From DASUPK01 sp963801055 (GTDB lineage Bacteria; Actinomycetota; Thermoleophilia; Solirubrobacterales; 70-9), in assembly GCA_963801055.1 (NCBI GenBank), contig CAWDDE010000001.1:372001-436000 (forward strand): a stretch of 64,000 nucleotides of DNA, written 5' to 3'. Under the pieces are notes generated by a model. The model made no database searches. It worked only from the letters and a program-made list of their open reading frames with translations, and was not told the DNA's origin. The stretch's first letter is position 1. Each line of letters starts with the position of its first letter. Below, in pieces: positions 57,139 to 64,000 of the stretch. Position numbers and translations under genes: made by a program.

Positions 57139-59013
57139 ATGAAGAAGAACATCCTCGTCAGCGTGGACCCGGGCGAGACCCGGGTCGCGACTCTCGAGGC
57201 GAAGGGGACGCCGGCCAAGAAGCACAAGAAGGCATCCCCGAGCGACGAGTGGAAGGTCGCCGAGCTCTACGTCGAGCGGCGTGGCCGCCGCTCGATCGTC
57301 GGCAACATCTACAAGGGCAAGGTCGACAACGTCCTGCCCGGTATGGAGGCCGCTTTCATCGACATCGGCCTCGAGCGAAACGGCTTCCTGCACGTCGACG
57401 AGATCGTGCTCCCAGGCGGTCAGGCGGTACCCAAGCGAGGCCGAGGCCGCGGCCGGCGCATCGACGAGCTGATCAAGCCGGGCCAGGAGATCATCGTCCA
57501 GGTCGTCAAGGACCCCCTGAAGACGAAGGGCGCCAGGCTCTCCATGCAGCTCTCGATCGCGGGCCGCTATCTGGTCTACATGCCGCAGGGCGGCGGGATC
57601 GGGGTGTCGAAGCGGCTGCCCGACAACGAGCGGCAGCGCCTTCGCAAGCTGATCGAGAAGGTGGACATCGGCGATGGCGGCGTGATCGTCCGCACCGCCG
57701 CGCAGGGAGCGAAGCAGGAGGACTTCGTCCGTGAGATCGCCTACCTGCACCGCCTCAACGAGGTGGTCACCGAGCGCGCCGAGAAGTCCGGGGCGGGCCA
57801 GATGGTCTTCCAGGAGGCCGACCTCTCGATCCGCGTCGTCCGCGATGTGCTGGTCGAGGAGTTCGAGGGCGCGATCATCGACGACGAGAAGCAGAACGAC
57901 CGCGTCACCAAGTTCCTGCAGCGCACTGCGCCAGAGCTCGCGGAGCGCGTCGAGCTCTACAAGGGCAAGGAGCCGCTGCTGGAGAAGTGGGGCGTCGAGG
58001 AGGCGTTCGCCTCGGTGCTCTCGCGCCGGGTCGACCTGCCCTCGGGCGGATACCTGATGATCGACTACGCGGAAGCGCTGACCGTGATCGACATCAACAC
58101 GGGCAGCTTCACCGGCAAGGGAAGGGGCCGCCTCGAAGACACGATCACCAAGGTGAACGTCGAGGCCGCCGAGGAGGTCGTCCGGCAACTGCGCATGCGC
58201 GACATCGGCGGGATCATCGTCATCGACTTCATCGACATGGCGCGGTCTCGAAACCGCGACATGGTCCTGAAGACACTGCGCTCGGCGCTCGACGAGGACC
58301 GGACCAAGACCTACGTGGTCGAGGTCTCGCCACTCGGCCTGGTCGAGATGACCCGCCAGAACGTCACCGATGGCGTCCGCGAGATCCTCACCAAGACCTG
58401 TCCCACCTGCGGCGGCGAGGGCGTGGTGGCCTCCGAGGAGACGATGGCCATCTCGATCGTCCGCAAGCTCCAGGAGGTGGTCGAGAAGGATCCGAAGCCG
58501 GATGCCTACCTGATCCGGGTCAATCCCCGGGTGGCGGCCGAGCTCCTGCGAGCGGACTCGGGACTCACGGATCTCGAGGAGGAAACCGGGAAGCGCTTCC
58601 ACTTCGAGGGTGGCGAAGCGCTGCCGCTCGACACCTTCCACGTCGTCGAGACAGGCACACGGGAGGAGATCGAGGAACGCGCGCTGCCCTTCCGGGTCGG
58701 CAACGAGGTCCTCGTCACCATCGAGGAGCCCCACATGTACAACGTGGACGATGCCGTGGCGCGGGTCGATTCCTACATCGTCAGCGTCACGGGTGGCGGT
58801 CCCCATGTCGGCGAGCAGCGGATGGTGCGGATCGAGAGCGTCGGGCGCTCCTCAGCGACCGCGTCCCTGCTCGACAGCGAGGGGAACGTGGTTCCGGCCT
58901 CCAATGGAGACGGGGGCGAGAAGGTAGAATCCTCGGCCTCCGGCGGGCGCAGGCGTCGCGGAAGCAGGGGCGGAAGGCGACGCTCACGCGCCGGCGGTAG
59001 CAGCAAGAACTGA
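57139..59013 (+). CDS. rng: ribonuclease E/G
   Basis: 624 residues, intact, ATG at 57139 with ggaaagg upstream. Endoribonuclease for mRNA decay and rRNA processing. An S1 domain (IVGNIYKGKVDNVLPGMEAA, FIDIGLERNGFLHVDEIVLP), an RNase H-like/DNase I-like catalytic core (ALTVIDINTGSFTGKGRGRL, GGIIVIDFIDMARSRNRDMV) and the zinc-link TCPTCGGEGVV. A basic Arg/Gly/Ser-rich tail (SGGRRRRGSRGGRRRSRAGG) may bind RNA. It heads the operon with rplU and rpmA. Confidence 0.95.
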   Translation: MKKNILVSVDPGETRVATLEAKGTPAKKHKKASPSDEWKVAELYVERRGRRSIVGNIYKGKVDNVLPGMEAAFIDIGLERNGFLHVDEIVLPGGQAVPKRGRGRGRRIDELIKPGQEIIVQVVKDPLKTKGARLSMQLSIAGRYLVYMPQGGGIGVSKRLPDNERQRLRKLIEKVDIGDGGVIVRTAAQGAKQEDFVREIAYLHRLNEVVTERAEKSGAGQMVFQEADLSIRVVRDVLVEEFEGAIIDDEKQNDRVTKFLQRTAPELAERVELYKGKEPLLEKWGVEEAFASVLSRRVDLPSGGYLMIDYAEALTVIDINTGSFTGKGRGRLEDTITKVNVEAAEEVVRQLRMRDIGGIIVIDFIDMARSRNRDMVLKTLRSALDEDRTKTYVVEVSPLGLVEMTRQNVTDGVREILTKTCPTCGGEGVVASEETMAISIVRKLQEVVEKDPKPDAYLIRVNPRVAAELLRADSGLTDLEEETGKRFHFEGGEALPLDTFHVVETGTREEIEERALPFRVGNEVLVTIEEPHMYNVDDAVARVDSYIVSVTGGGPHVGEQRMVRIESVGRSSATASLLDSEGNVVPASNGDGGEKVESSASGGRRRRGSRGGRRRSRAGGSSKN

Positions 59014-59023
59014 GAGAAATCCC

Positions 59024-59406
59024 ATGGCCAGCTACGCAGTGATCGAGACAGGCGGCAAGCAGTACCGCATCGAGAAGGGCTCGACCCTGCTCGTCGATCG
59101 CCTCTCCGCCAAGGAGGGCGACAAGGTCGATCTCCGCGCGGTCGCCTACCGGGACAAGGAGATGGTGCTCGGCAAGGACCTCGAGAAGGTCAAGGTCGAG
59201 GCCAAGGTCGCGGGACACGAGCGCGGGCCCAAGGTCCGGGTCTTCAAGTACCGCCCGAAGAAGGGCTACCGGCGCCGCGCCGGGCACCGCTCCGAGCTCA
59301 CCCGGCTCGAGATCACCGACGTGAAGATGCTCTCGCGGAAGCCTGCGGCCTCATCCGCACGAGAAAGCGCGGCCAGCCAGAAAGAAGGAGACCGGCGATG
59401 GCTCAT
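59024..59406 (+). CDS. rplU: 50S ribosomal protein L21
   Basis: About 127 residues. MASYAVIETGGKQYRIEKGS, HERGPKVRVFKYRPKKGYRR and RAGHRSELTRLEITDV are the L21 core. An indel near 59345 moves the tail out of frame. The corrected tail EKARPARKKETGDGS ends with TAA at 59404-59406, overlapping the rpmA start. ATG at 59024, 10 bases after RNase E/G. Confidence 0.93.
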
Positions 59407-59652
59407 AAGAAGGGGCTCGGGTCCAGCCGGAACGGGCGCGATTCGAACCCGAAGATGCTCGGCGTCAAGATCTTCGCCGGGCAGTCGGTGAACGGCGGCG
59501 AGATCATCGTCCGCCAGCGCGGCACGCGGTTCCGTCCCGGGGACGGCGTCGGGATGGGGCGCGATCACACGATCTTCGCCATCCGCCCCGGCGTCGTGCA
59601 GTTCAGCACGGGCCGGCGGGGTCGCACCATCTCGGTCGTCGAGGGCGAGTAG
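59398..59652 (+). CDS. rpmA: 50S ribosomal protein L27
   Basis: 84 residues, intact, ATG at 59398 with agaaggaga upstream. MAHKKGLGSSRNGRDSNPKM is the mature N-terminus reaching the peptidyl-transferase centre. GMGRDHTIFAIRPGVVQF follows. Overlaps rplU if that gene's frame is corrected. Confidence 0.97.
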   Translation: MAHKKGLGSSRNGRDSNPKMLGVKIFAGQSVNGGEIIVRQRGTRFRPGDGVGMGRDHTIFAIRPGVVQFSTGRRGRTISVVEGE

Positions 59653-59736
59653 CGGTCCGAGCGCCATCGCGGTTCCCGGGGCCCGATCCCGGCTACCGTG
59701 CTGGTTCATGCTCTCGACAGGAGGAGGTGAGCCATC

Positions 59737-60045
59737 GTGCTCACGATTTCCCCCGAAGCCTCACAGGCCATCCGCGGCATTCTCGATGCGTCAGACGTCC
59801 CCGATGGCTCGATGTTCCGCATCAGCCCCGAGCAGACCGACACCGCGTCCGCGGCGGGGCGACTGACCGTCTCTGTCATCGACACCCCGCCGCCCGACGA
59901 TCAGATCGTGGAGGGTGAGGAGGTCGCCGTCTGCGTCGAGCCGAGCGCTGCGGTGATGCTTGATGACAAGCAGCTCGACGCGACCGTGGTCGACGATCAG
60001 GTCAACTTCAGCATCCGCGAGCAGGGCGGCGAGCGAGCCGACTAG
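59737..60045 (+). CDS. HesB/IscA-like fold protein without the conserved cysteines
   Basis: 102 residues, intact, GTG at 59737 with a strong ribosome-binding site (ggaggagg). LTISPEASQAIRGILDASDV then VEGEEVAVCVEPSAAVMLDD and KQLDATVVDDQVNFSIR follow the HesB/A-type iron-sulfur carrier fold. The three ligand cysteines are absent (a single Cys lies mid-protein), so Fe-S carriage is doubtful. Function unknown. It sits between rpmA and obgE. Confidence 0.6.
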   Translation: MLTISPEASQAIRGILDASDVPDGSMFRISPEQTDTASAAGRLTVSVIDTPPPDDQIVEGEEVAVCVEPSAAVMLDDKQLDATVVDDQVNFSIREQGGERAD

Positions 60046-60160
60046 ACCTAAGGCCTACGGCGGCCGGCCGCGGGTACGGTGGACGCCCGCGGGAAACCCT
60101 GACGTCCGACGCGGGCAGCCGGCACCCGAGACCGGCTAGCGGCATTTGCACCGCGGGGGC

Positions 60161-60166
60161 TAACTT
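60161..60166 (+). promoter_or_regulatory. -10-like element of obgE, leaderless arrangement
   Basis: TAACTT followed by six bases and the ATG at 60173. No ribosome-binding site. Confidence 0.45.
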
Positions 60167-60172
60167 CGCGGC

Positions 60173-61458
60173 ATGCTCTTCGATCGAGCGAAGATCTACG
60201 TCGAGGGAGGCCGCGGCGGCAACGGCGTGGTCAGCTTCCGTCGCGAGGCGCACGTGCCCCGCGGCGGTCCGGACGGCGGCGACGGCGGGCGGGGCGGCGA
60301 CGTGGTGCTGGTCTGCGATGCGCAGCGACGCGATCTCTCCTCACTGGGCCGCAGCCGCCACTTCCGCGCCGGCCGGGGCGAGCACGGCAAGGGCAAGCGC
60401 CAGCACGGGGAGCGGGGGGAGGACCGGGTGATCGCGGTGCCACCCGGGACGTGGTGCGCGGCCTCGACGGCTCGGAGACCGAGCTGCTCGAGGACGGGCA
60501 GCGCGTCGTGGTCGCCCGCGGCGGCTCGGGCGGACACGGAAACAAGCGCTTCGCGACCTCGACACGCCAGGCGCCGCGCTTCGCCGAGCGGGGGCTCGAG
60601 GGCGAGTCGGGGGAGATCGAGCTGCGCCTCAAGCTGCTCGCCGACGTCGGGCTGGTCGGGCTGCCGAACGCCGGCAAGTCGTCGCTGCTGGCGCGGCTCA
60701 CGCGGGCCGATCCCAAGGTGGCCGACTACCCGTTCACGACGGTCGAGCCCAACCTCGGGACGATCGAGCTCGACGACCGGCAGCTGGTGCTCGCCGACAT
60801 CCCCGGTCTGATCGAGGGAGCCGCGGAGGGCGCCGGCCTCGGTCACGAGTTCCTCGCCCACCTGGAGCGTTGCCGGCTGCTCGTCCACCTCGTCGAGGTC
60901 GCGCCGGCGGAGGGTGATCCCGAGTCCAACTACCGCGGCGGTGCGAAGCGAGCTCGCCGGCTACGGCGCCGGCCTCGACGAGCCTGCCGGAGATCATCGC
61001 GCTCTCGAAGATCGACCTGCGTTCCGGAGGAGGAGGCCGGACCGGCTGGTCTCCGAATGGCGCGAGCGCCATGGGTCGGACGCCGTCGCGGTGCTCGGGA
61101 TCTCCGCGGCGACCGGGCGCCGGCCTCGACGAGCTGGTGCGCACGATCTTCGCCGCGCTTCCCGAGGAGGCCGCACCGCGCCATCGCGGAGGAGTTCGAG
61201 GCAGAGCACCGCGTCTACCGCCCCGGCGAGGACGAGGGCTTCGAGGTGATCCCTGAGGGGGACGGCAGGTTCAGGGTCTCCGGCCGGGGCATCGAGCTCC
61301 TGATCGCCCGTCACGACCTCGAGAACCCTGAGGCTCTGGATTACCTCGAGGGTCGGCTGCGGGAGATCGGCGTGATCGCGGCGCTTCAGCGGGCCGGGTT
61401 CGAGCCGGGCGACGAGGTGGTGGTGGGCGACCTCGAGTTCGAGCTCGAGCCGTCCTGA
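60173..61458 (+). CDS. obgE: GTPase Obg/CgtA
   Basis: About 425 residues after repair. The Obg domain (MLFDRAKIYVEGGRGGNGVV, PRGGPDGGDGGRGGDVVLV) precedes the GTPase domain with G1 GLPNAGKSSLL, switch YPFTTVEPNLG, G3 LADIPGLIEGAAEGAGLG and G4 IALSKIDL, then an OCT domain (RVSGRGIELLIARHDLENPE). It acts in ribosome assembly and the stringent response. Frame breaks near 60452 (one base missing), 60945, 60987, 61022, 61118 and 61170. Stop at 61456-61458. Confidence 0.93.
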
Positions 61459-62401
61459 ATGCGTGGAAGGCGCAGGTCGGCCCCGGCCGGGAGCCTCGAT
61501 CTCGCGCCAGCAGCACGTCCTCGCGGCTGTAGTGGCCGACCGAGTCGAACCAGCGCTTCGCATGCAGGCCCTCGCGGAGGTCGCAGTCGGCGGTCACGAT
61601 GCCCTCCTCGGTCGTAGAGCGGACCCGGCGATCACGTCTCCCTCGGCGGGCTCGACGATCGCGGCGCCGCCCCGGCCGAAGACCTCGTAGTCGGGGAGGT
61701 CCGCCGGGAAGTCGTCCGGGAAGGCCGAGCGCGGGATGTACTGCGGCACCGAGACGACGTAGGCGCCTGACTCGATCGCGATGTGCCGCATGCTCGCCAG
61801 CCAGCCGTCCGAGTCGTCGGCGGTCGGCGCGACCCAGATCTGAGGGCCGGTGCGATAGACCGCGTAGCGGGCGAGGGGCATCCGGTTCTCCCAGCAGATC
61901 AAGGCCTCCGATCCGTGCCGAGCGGAGTCTCGATCGCGTCCAGGTCACCGCCGGCCCCGATCCCGTGGAAGAGCCGCTCGTGATGGGTCGGCATCAGCTT
62001 GCGGTGCTTCGCAGAGACGCCCTCGGGGCCGATCAGCAGCAGGGCGTTGTAGATCGTCCCGGGCCGCTCCAGCTCACGCTCGTTGACCCGATCGCGCAGT
62101 GCACGTCCGTGCTCCGCGCAGGCCGCGACGAGCTCGTCGACCAGCGGCCCCGGGACCTCGACCGAGTTGGACCAGAGCCGCTCCCAGAGATCATCGAATC
62201 CCTCGAACGCGGCCGCCGCCTTCGCCCAGCCTGCCCGACGGGTAGAGCGGGACGAAGGTCTCCGGCAGTACGACCAGCTCGGCTCCGTCGGCGGCGGCCT
62301 CTCCGATCAGTCCGACCGCCTTCTCGACCGATGGCCGGCGCATCGAGGATCACCGGGGTCGCCTGAACGGCCGCGACGCGGACGGTCCTGAGCTCGGTCA
62401 T
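61459..62401 (-). CDS. nitrilase-family carbon-nitrogen hydrolase, frameshifted
   Basis: ATG at 62401: MTELRTVRVAAVQATPVILD. The Glu-Lys-Cys triad is visible in ELVVLPETFVPLYP (Glu), SAKHRKLMPTHHERLFHGIG (Lys) and LICWENRMPLARYAVYRTG (Cys). CWENRMPLARYAVY is the form found in true nitrilases and cyanide hydratases. VAPTADDSDGWLASMRHIAI and YVVSVPQYIPRSAFPDDFP follow. It converts a nitrile to carboxylate and ammonia; the substrate is unknown. At least four indels (near 62333, 62235, 61915 and 61610). The 3' end, near REDVLLAR at about 61510, cannot be fixed; the stop probably overlaps or abuts obgE. Confidence 0.78.
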
Positions 62402-62442
62402 GCGGCGAGCATACGCCCGCGGGGCGCGACATGTGCCGTACC

Positions 62443-62448
62443 TACACT
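62443..62448 (+). promoter_or_regulatory. -10-like element of proB, leaderless arrangement
   Basis: TACACT followed by nine bases and the ATG at 62458. No ribosome-binding site. Confidence 0.4.
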
Positions 62449-62457
62449 TGCCGCGCC

Positions 62458-63548
62458 ATGACCGTGGTGGCGAAACTCGGCTCCTCCATCGTCGCCGGGG
62501 AGGAGGGAGCGCTGAGGACCGACGTCCTCGATCGCGTCTGCTCGCAGGTCGCCGAGCTTCATGCCGGGGGCGAGAACGTCGTGCATGGTCACTTCCGGCG
62601 CGATCGCCCGGGGAATGCGGGTCCTCGAGCTCCCCCGCCGTCCCTCGGCGATCGACGAGCTGCAGGCCGCCTCCGCCGTCGGGCCAGGGCAGCCTGTTCC
62701 GCGCCTACGAGGAGCGCCTCGCCAAGGGCGAGGTCCGGGCCGCGCAGGTCCTGCTGACTGCCTCCGACCTGCAGCTGCGCAGGCACTACCTGAACGCACG
62801 GCAGACGCTGAGCAGGCTGCTCGCCTGGCGCGTGGTCCCCGTCGTCAACGAGAACGACACCACGGCGACCGACGAGATCACCTTCGGCGACAACGACTTC
62901 CTCGCCGCACAGGTGGCGATCATGCTGGAGGCGAGGCTGCTCGTCCTGCTCACAGACCAGGCGGGGCTCTACACGAAGGATCCGCGGCAGCATCCCGGCG
63001 CGGAGCTGGTCGGCGAGGTGAGCGACGAGTCGGAGCTGGCGGCCTACGAGATCGGGGAGCACACCGGGCCCTTCGGGCTCGGGGGGATGCGCAGCAAGGT
63101 CGCGGCCGCCGGGATGGCGGGAGCCTCTGGGATCGCCGCCGTGATCTGCGACGGAACAGCAGAGGGGACGCTGCTCGCGGCCGCCGCTGGGGATGCGACC
63201 GGCACGCGCTTCCGGCCGCATCGGGAGCGGGCCTCGAGCTTCAAGCTCTGGCTCCGGTACGCCAAGCCGAGCCACGGCACGCTGCGGGTCGACGACGGGG
63301 CCGCCCGTGTCCTTCGCGAGAGCGGCAGCAGCCTGCTGCCAGTCGGTATCACCGAGGTCGAGGGCGAGTTCGAGGCCGGCGATGCGGTCGAGGTGACCGC
63401 CGACGGCAGGTCGATCGGCAAGGGGATCGTCAACTACTCGGCAGCCGAGCTGCGACGCATCAAGGGCCTGCGGACCGAGAAGGTCCGGGAGCTCCTGCCG
63501 CACGCCTCCGAGGAGGCGGTGCACCGCGACTACTTCGTTCTGACGTAG
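62458..63548 (+). CDS. proB: glutamate 5-kinase
   Basis: About 363 residues after removing two inserted bases (near 62584 and 62691). First enzyme of proline synthesis, phosphorylating glutamate. AAK-family domain: VAKLGSSIVAGEEGALRTDV, MVTSGAIARGMRVLELPR, VVPVVNENDTTATDEITFGD and GPFGLGGMRSKVAAAGMAGA. C-terminal PUA domain: GTLRVDDGAARVLRESGSSL to GIVNYSAAELRRIKGLRTEK. Completes the conserved obg-proB neighbourhood. Confidence 0.94.
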
Positions 63549-63561
63549 GCACGCACCGATC

Positions 63562-63579
63562 ACTGGCCAGCTGGCCAGT
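63562..63579. promoter_or_regulatory. perfect 18-bp palindrome downstream of proB
   Basis: actggccagctggccagt is fully self-complementary. It lies 14 bases past the proB stop and 22 bases before the next possible start. With no spacer it is a poor RNA hairpin, so a protein-binding operator is more likely. Confidence 0.45.
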
Positions 63580-63601
63580 CCGCCGTCCTAAAGTCCCCGC
63601 G

Positions 63602-63780
63602 ATGGCCCCTGGAGAGGAAGCGGCCAACGAGCGGTTGAGCGATTCGCAGCGCGCAATCCTGACTCCGTCTGCGACACGGTCGTCGAGGAGATTCCTCGGG
63701 GTCAAATCGATTCAGACCTGAGAGTCACCTGGGGCGGAGGCGGGGCGTGTCCGAACGTAGGGCATGGGTTGGCTGCCTGA
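63602..63780 (+). pseudogene. possible truncated GMC-oxidoreductase-like N-terminus
   Basis: ATG at 63602. With one base adjusted near 63660 it reads RLSDSQRAIL then DSVCDTVVEEIPRGQIDSDL, resembling the LTxxQRxxLxAVCDTxVP start of long-chain alcohol oxidase/GMC proteins. It then runs out at the TGA at 63778-63780 with no flavin domain. Likely a remnant or chance match. The rest of 63549-63872 shows no other gene. Confidence 0.3.
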
Positions 63781-63872
63781 GGGCACTGCCCTCCGGCCGC
63801 CTCTGGTTTGCCCGGCCCGAGTCGACGGGTACCCACGTCTGAGAAAGCTTGAGATGAAAGGAGTCGATTGGT

Positions 63873-64000
63873 ATGGCGGATCAACTGAAGGGCAAGCGCG
63901 TCGCGTTCCTGATGGCCAACGAGGGCGTTGAGCAGGTCGAGTTGACCGAGCCGCGCAAGGCCATCGAGGAGGCCGGCGCTCAGGTCGACGTGATCGCGCC
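63873..64000 (+). CDS. DJ-1/PfpI family protein, N-terminal part (cut by window end)
   Basis: ATG at 63873, with aaagg(ag) about 11 bases upstream. MADQLKGKRVAFLMANEGVE then QVELTEPRKAIEEAGAQVDV is the characteristic start of PfpI/YhbO-type proteins (class I glutamine amidotransferase-like fold), which are linked to stress protection, protease or deglycase activity. The catalytic Cys lies beyond the window end. Confidence 0.85.
   Translation, partial: MADQLKGKRVAFLMANEGVEQVELTEPRKAIEEAGAQVDVIA

Overview
The window is high-G+C DNA from an actinobacterium, most likely a Thermoleophilia/Solirubrobacterales relative. The evidence is the gene order valS-folC-ndk-mreBCD-mrdA-rodA-rne-rplU-rpmA-obg-proB, a CysA-type rhodanese, an F420-type split-barrel protein, a PASTA-type Ser/Thr kinase, and a secreted protein with the NSVGPKQLKKNAV-type repeats I associate with that lineage. 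The lineage call is inference. Many genes, including essential ones (ftsH, tig, clpX, valS, obgE, proB), are broken by single-base indels. Most of those I could place are one extra G or C, so I read them as assembly errors and annotate the genes across them.

Layout. 1-3.4 kb (minus): a beta-oxidation operon (thiolase, class IV aminotransferase, acyl-CoA dehydrogenase, 3-hydroxyacyl-CoA dehydrogenase). 3.4-10.3 kb: small membrane proteins, a sulfurtransferase, and a six-gene minus-strand operon (DUF1015, cobalamin adenosyltransferase, OsmC, SDR, NUDIX, DHFR-like). 10.4-15.2 kb: an HTH/LAGLIDADG-like gene abutting tRNA-Pro, a CHASE2 adenylate cyclase, an acetolactate decarboxylase/fatty acid hydroxylase pair, tRNA-Arg and tRNA-His. 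15.1-19.5 kb: an island relic bounded by three copies of the tRNA-His 3' end. It carries an epoxide hydrolase, a DHFR-like gene, an integrase remnant and a secreted repeat protein.

19.6-38.9 kb: a CDF metal transporter, FtsH, an F420-type enzyme, a copper-storage-like protein, a PASTA kinase, an ABC/FtsX exporter, Amt-GlnK, an alkyltransferase-like protein, DUF2252, CorA, CtaG, a spermidine-synthase-like membrane protein, trigger factor and DUF488. 39.0-49 kb: ClpP, an M23 peptidase, ClpX, a GroES-like protein, ValRS, FolC, NDK and Maf. 48.1-57 kb: a cell-elongation cluster mreB-[PBP2-RodA]-mreC-mreD-[PBP2-RodA] in which the PBP2-RodA cassette is present twice, each copy followed by a similar RNA-like hairpin. 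57.1-63.5 kb: RNase E/G, L21, L27, Obg, a nitrilase-family enzyme and ProB. The window ends in a PfpI/DJ-1 family gene.

The observations I rate highest are: tandem tRNA-His att-like repeats around an integrase remnant; the duplicated PBP2-RodA cassette with its paired downstream hairpins; CTG as the apparent start codon of clpX, folC and maf, twice in CTGA stop/start overlaps; an ammonium transporter with Glu in place of the first twin-His residue; and an HTH/LAGLIDADG-like gene that ends inside a tRNA gene and is preceded by a perfect palindrome. Several genes appear to be leaderless.
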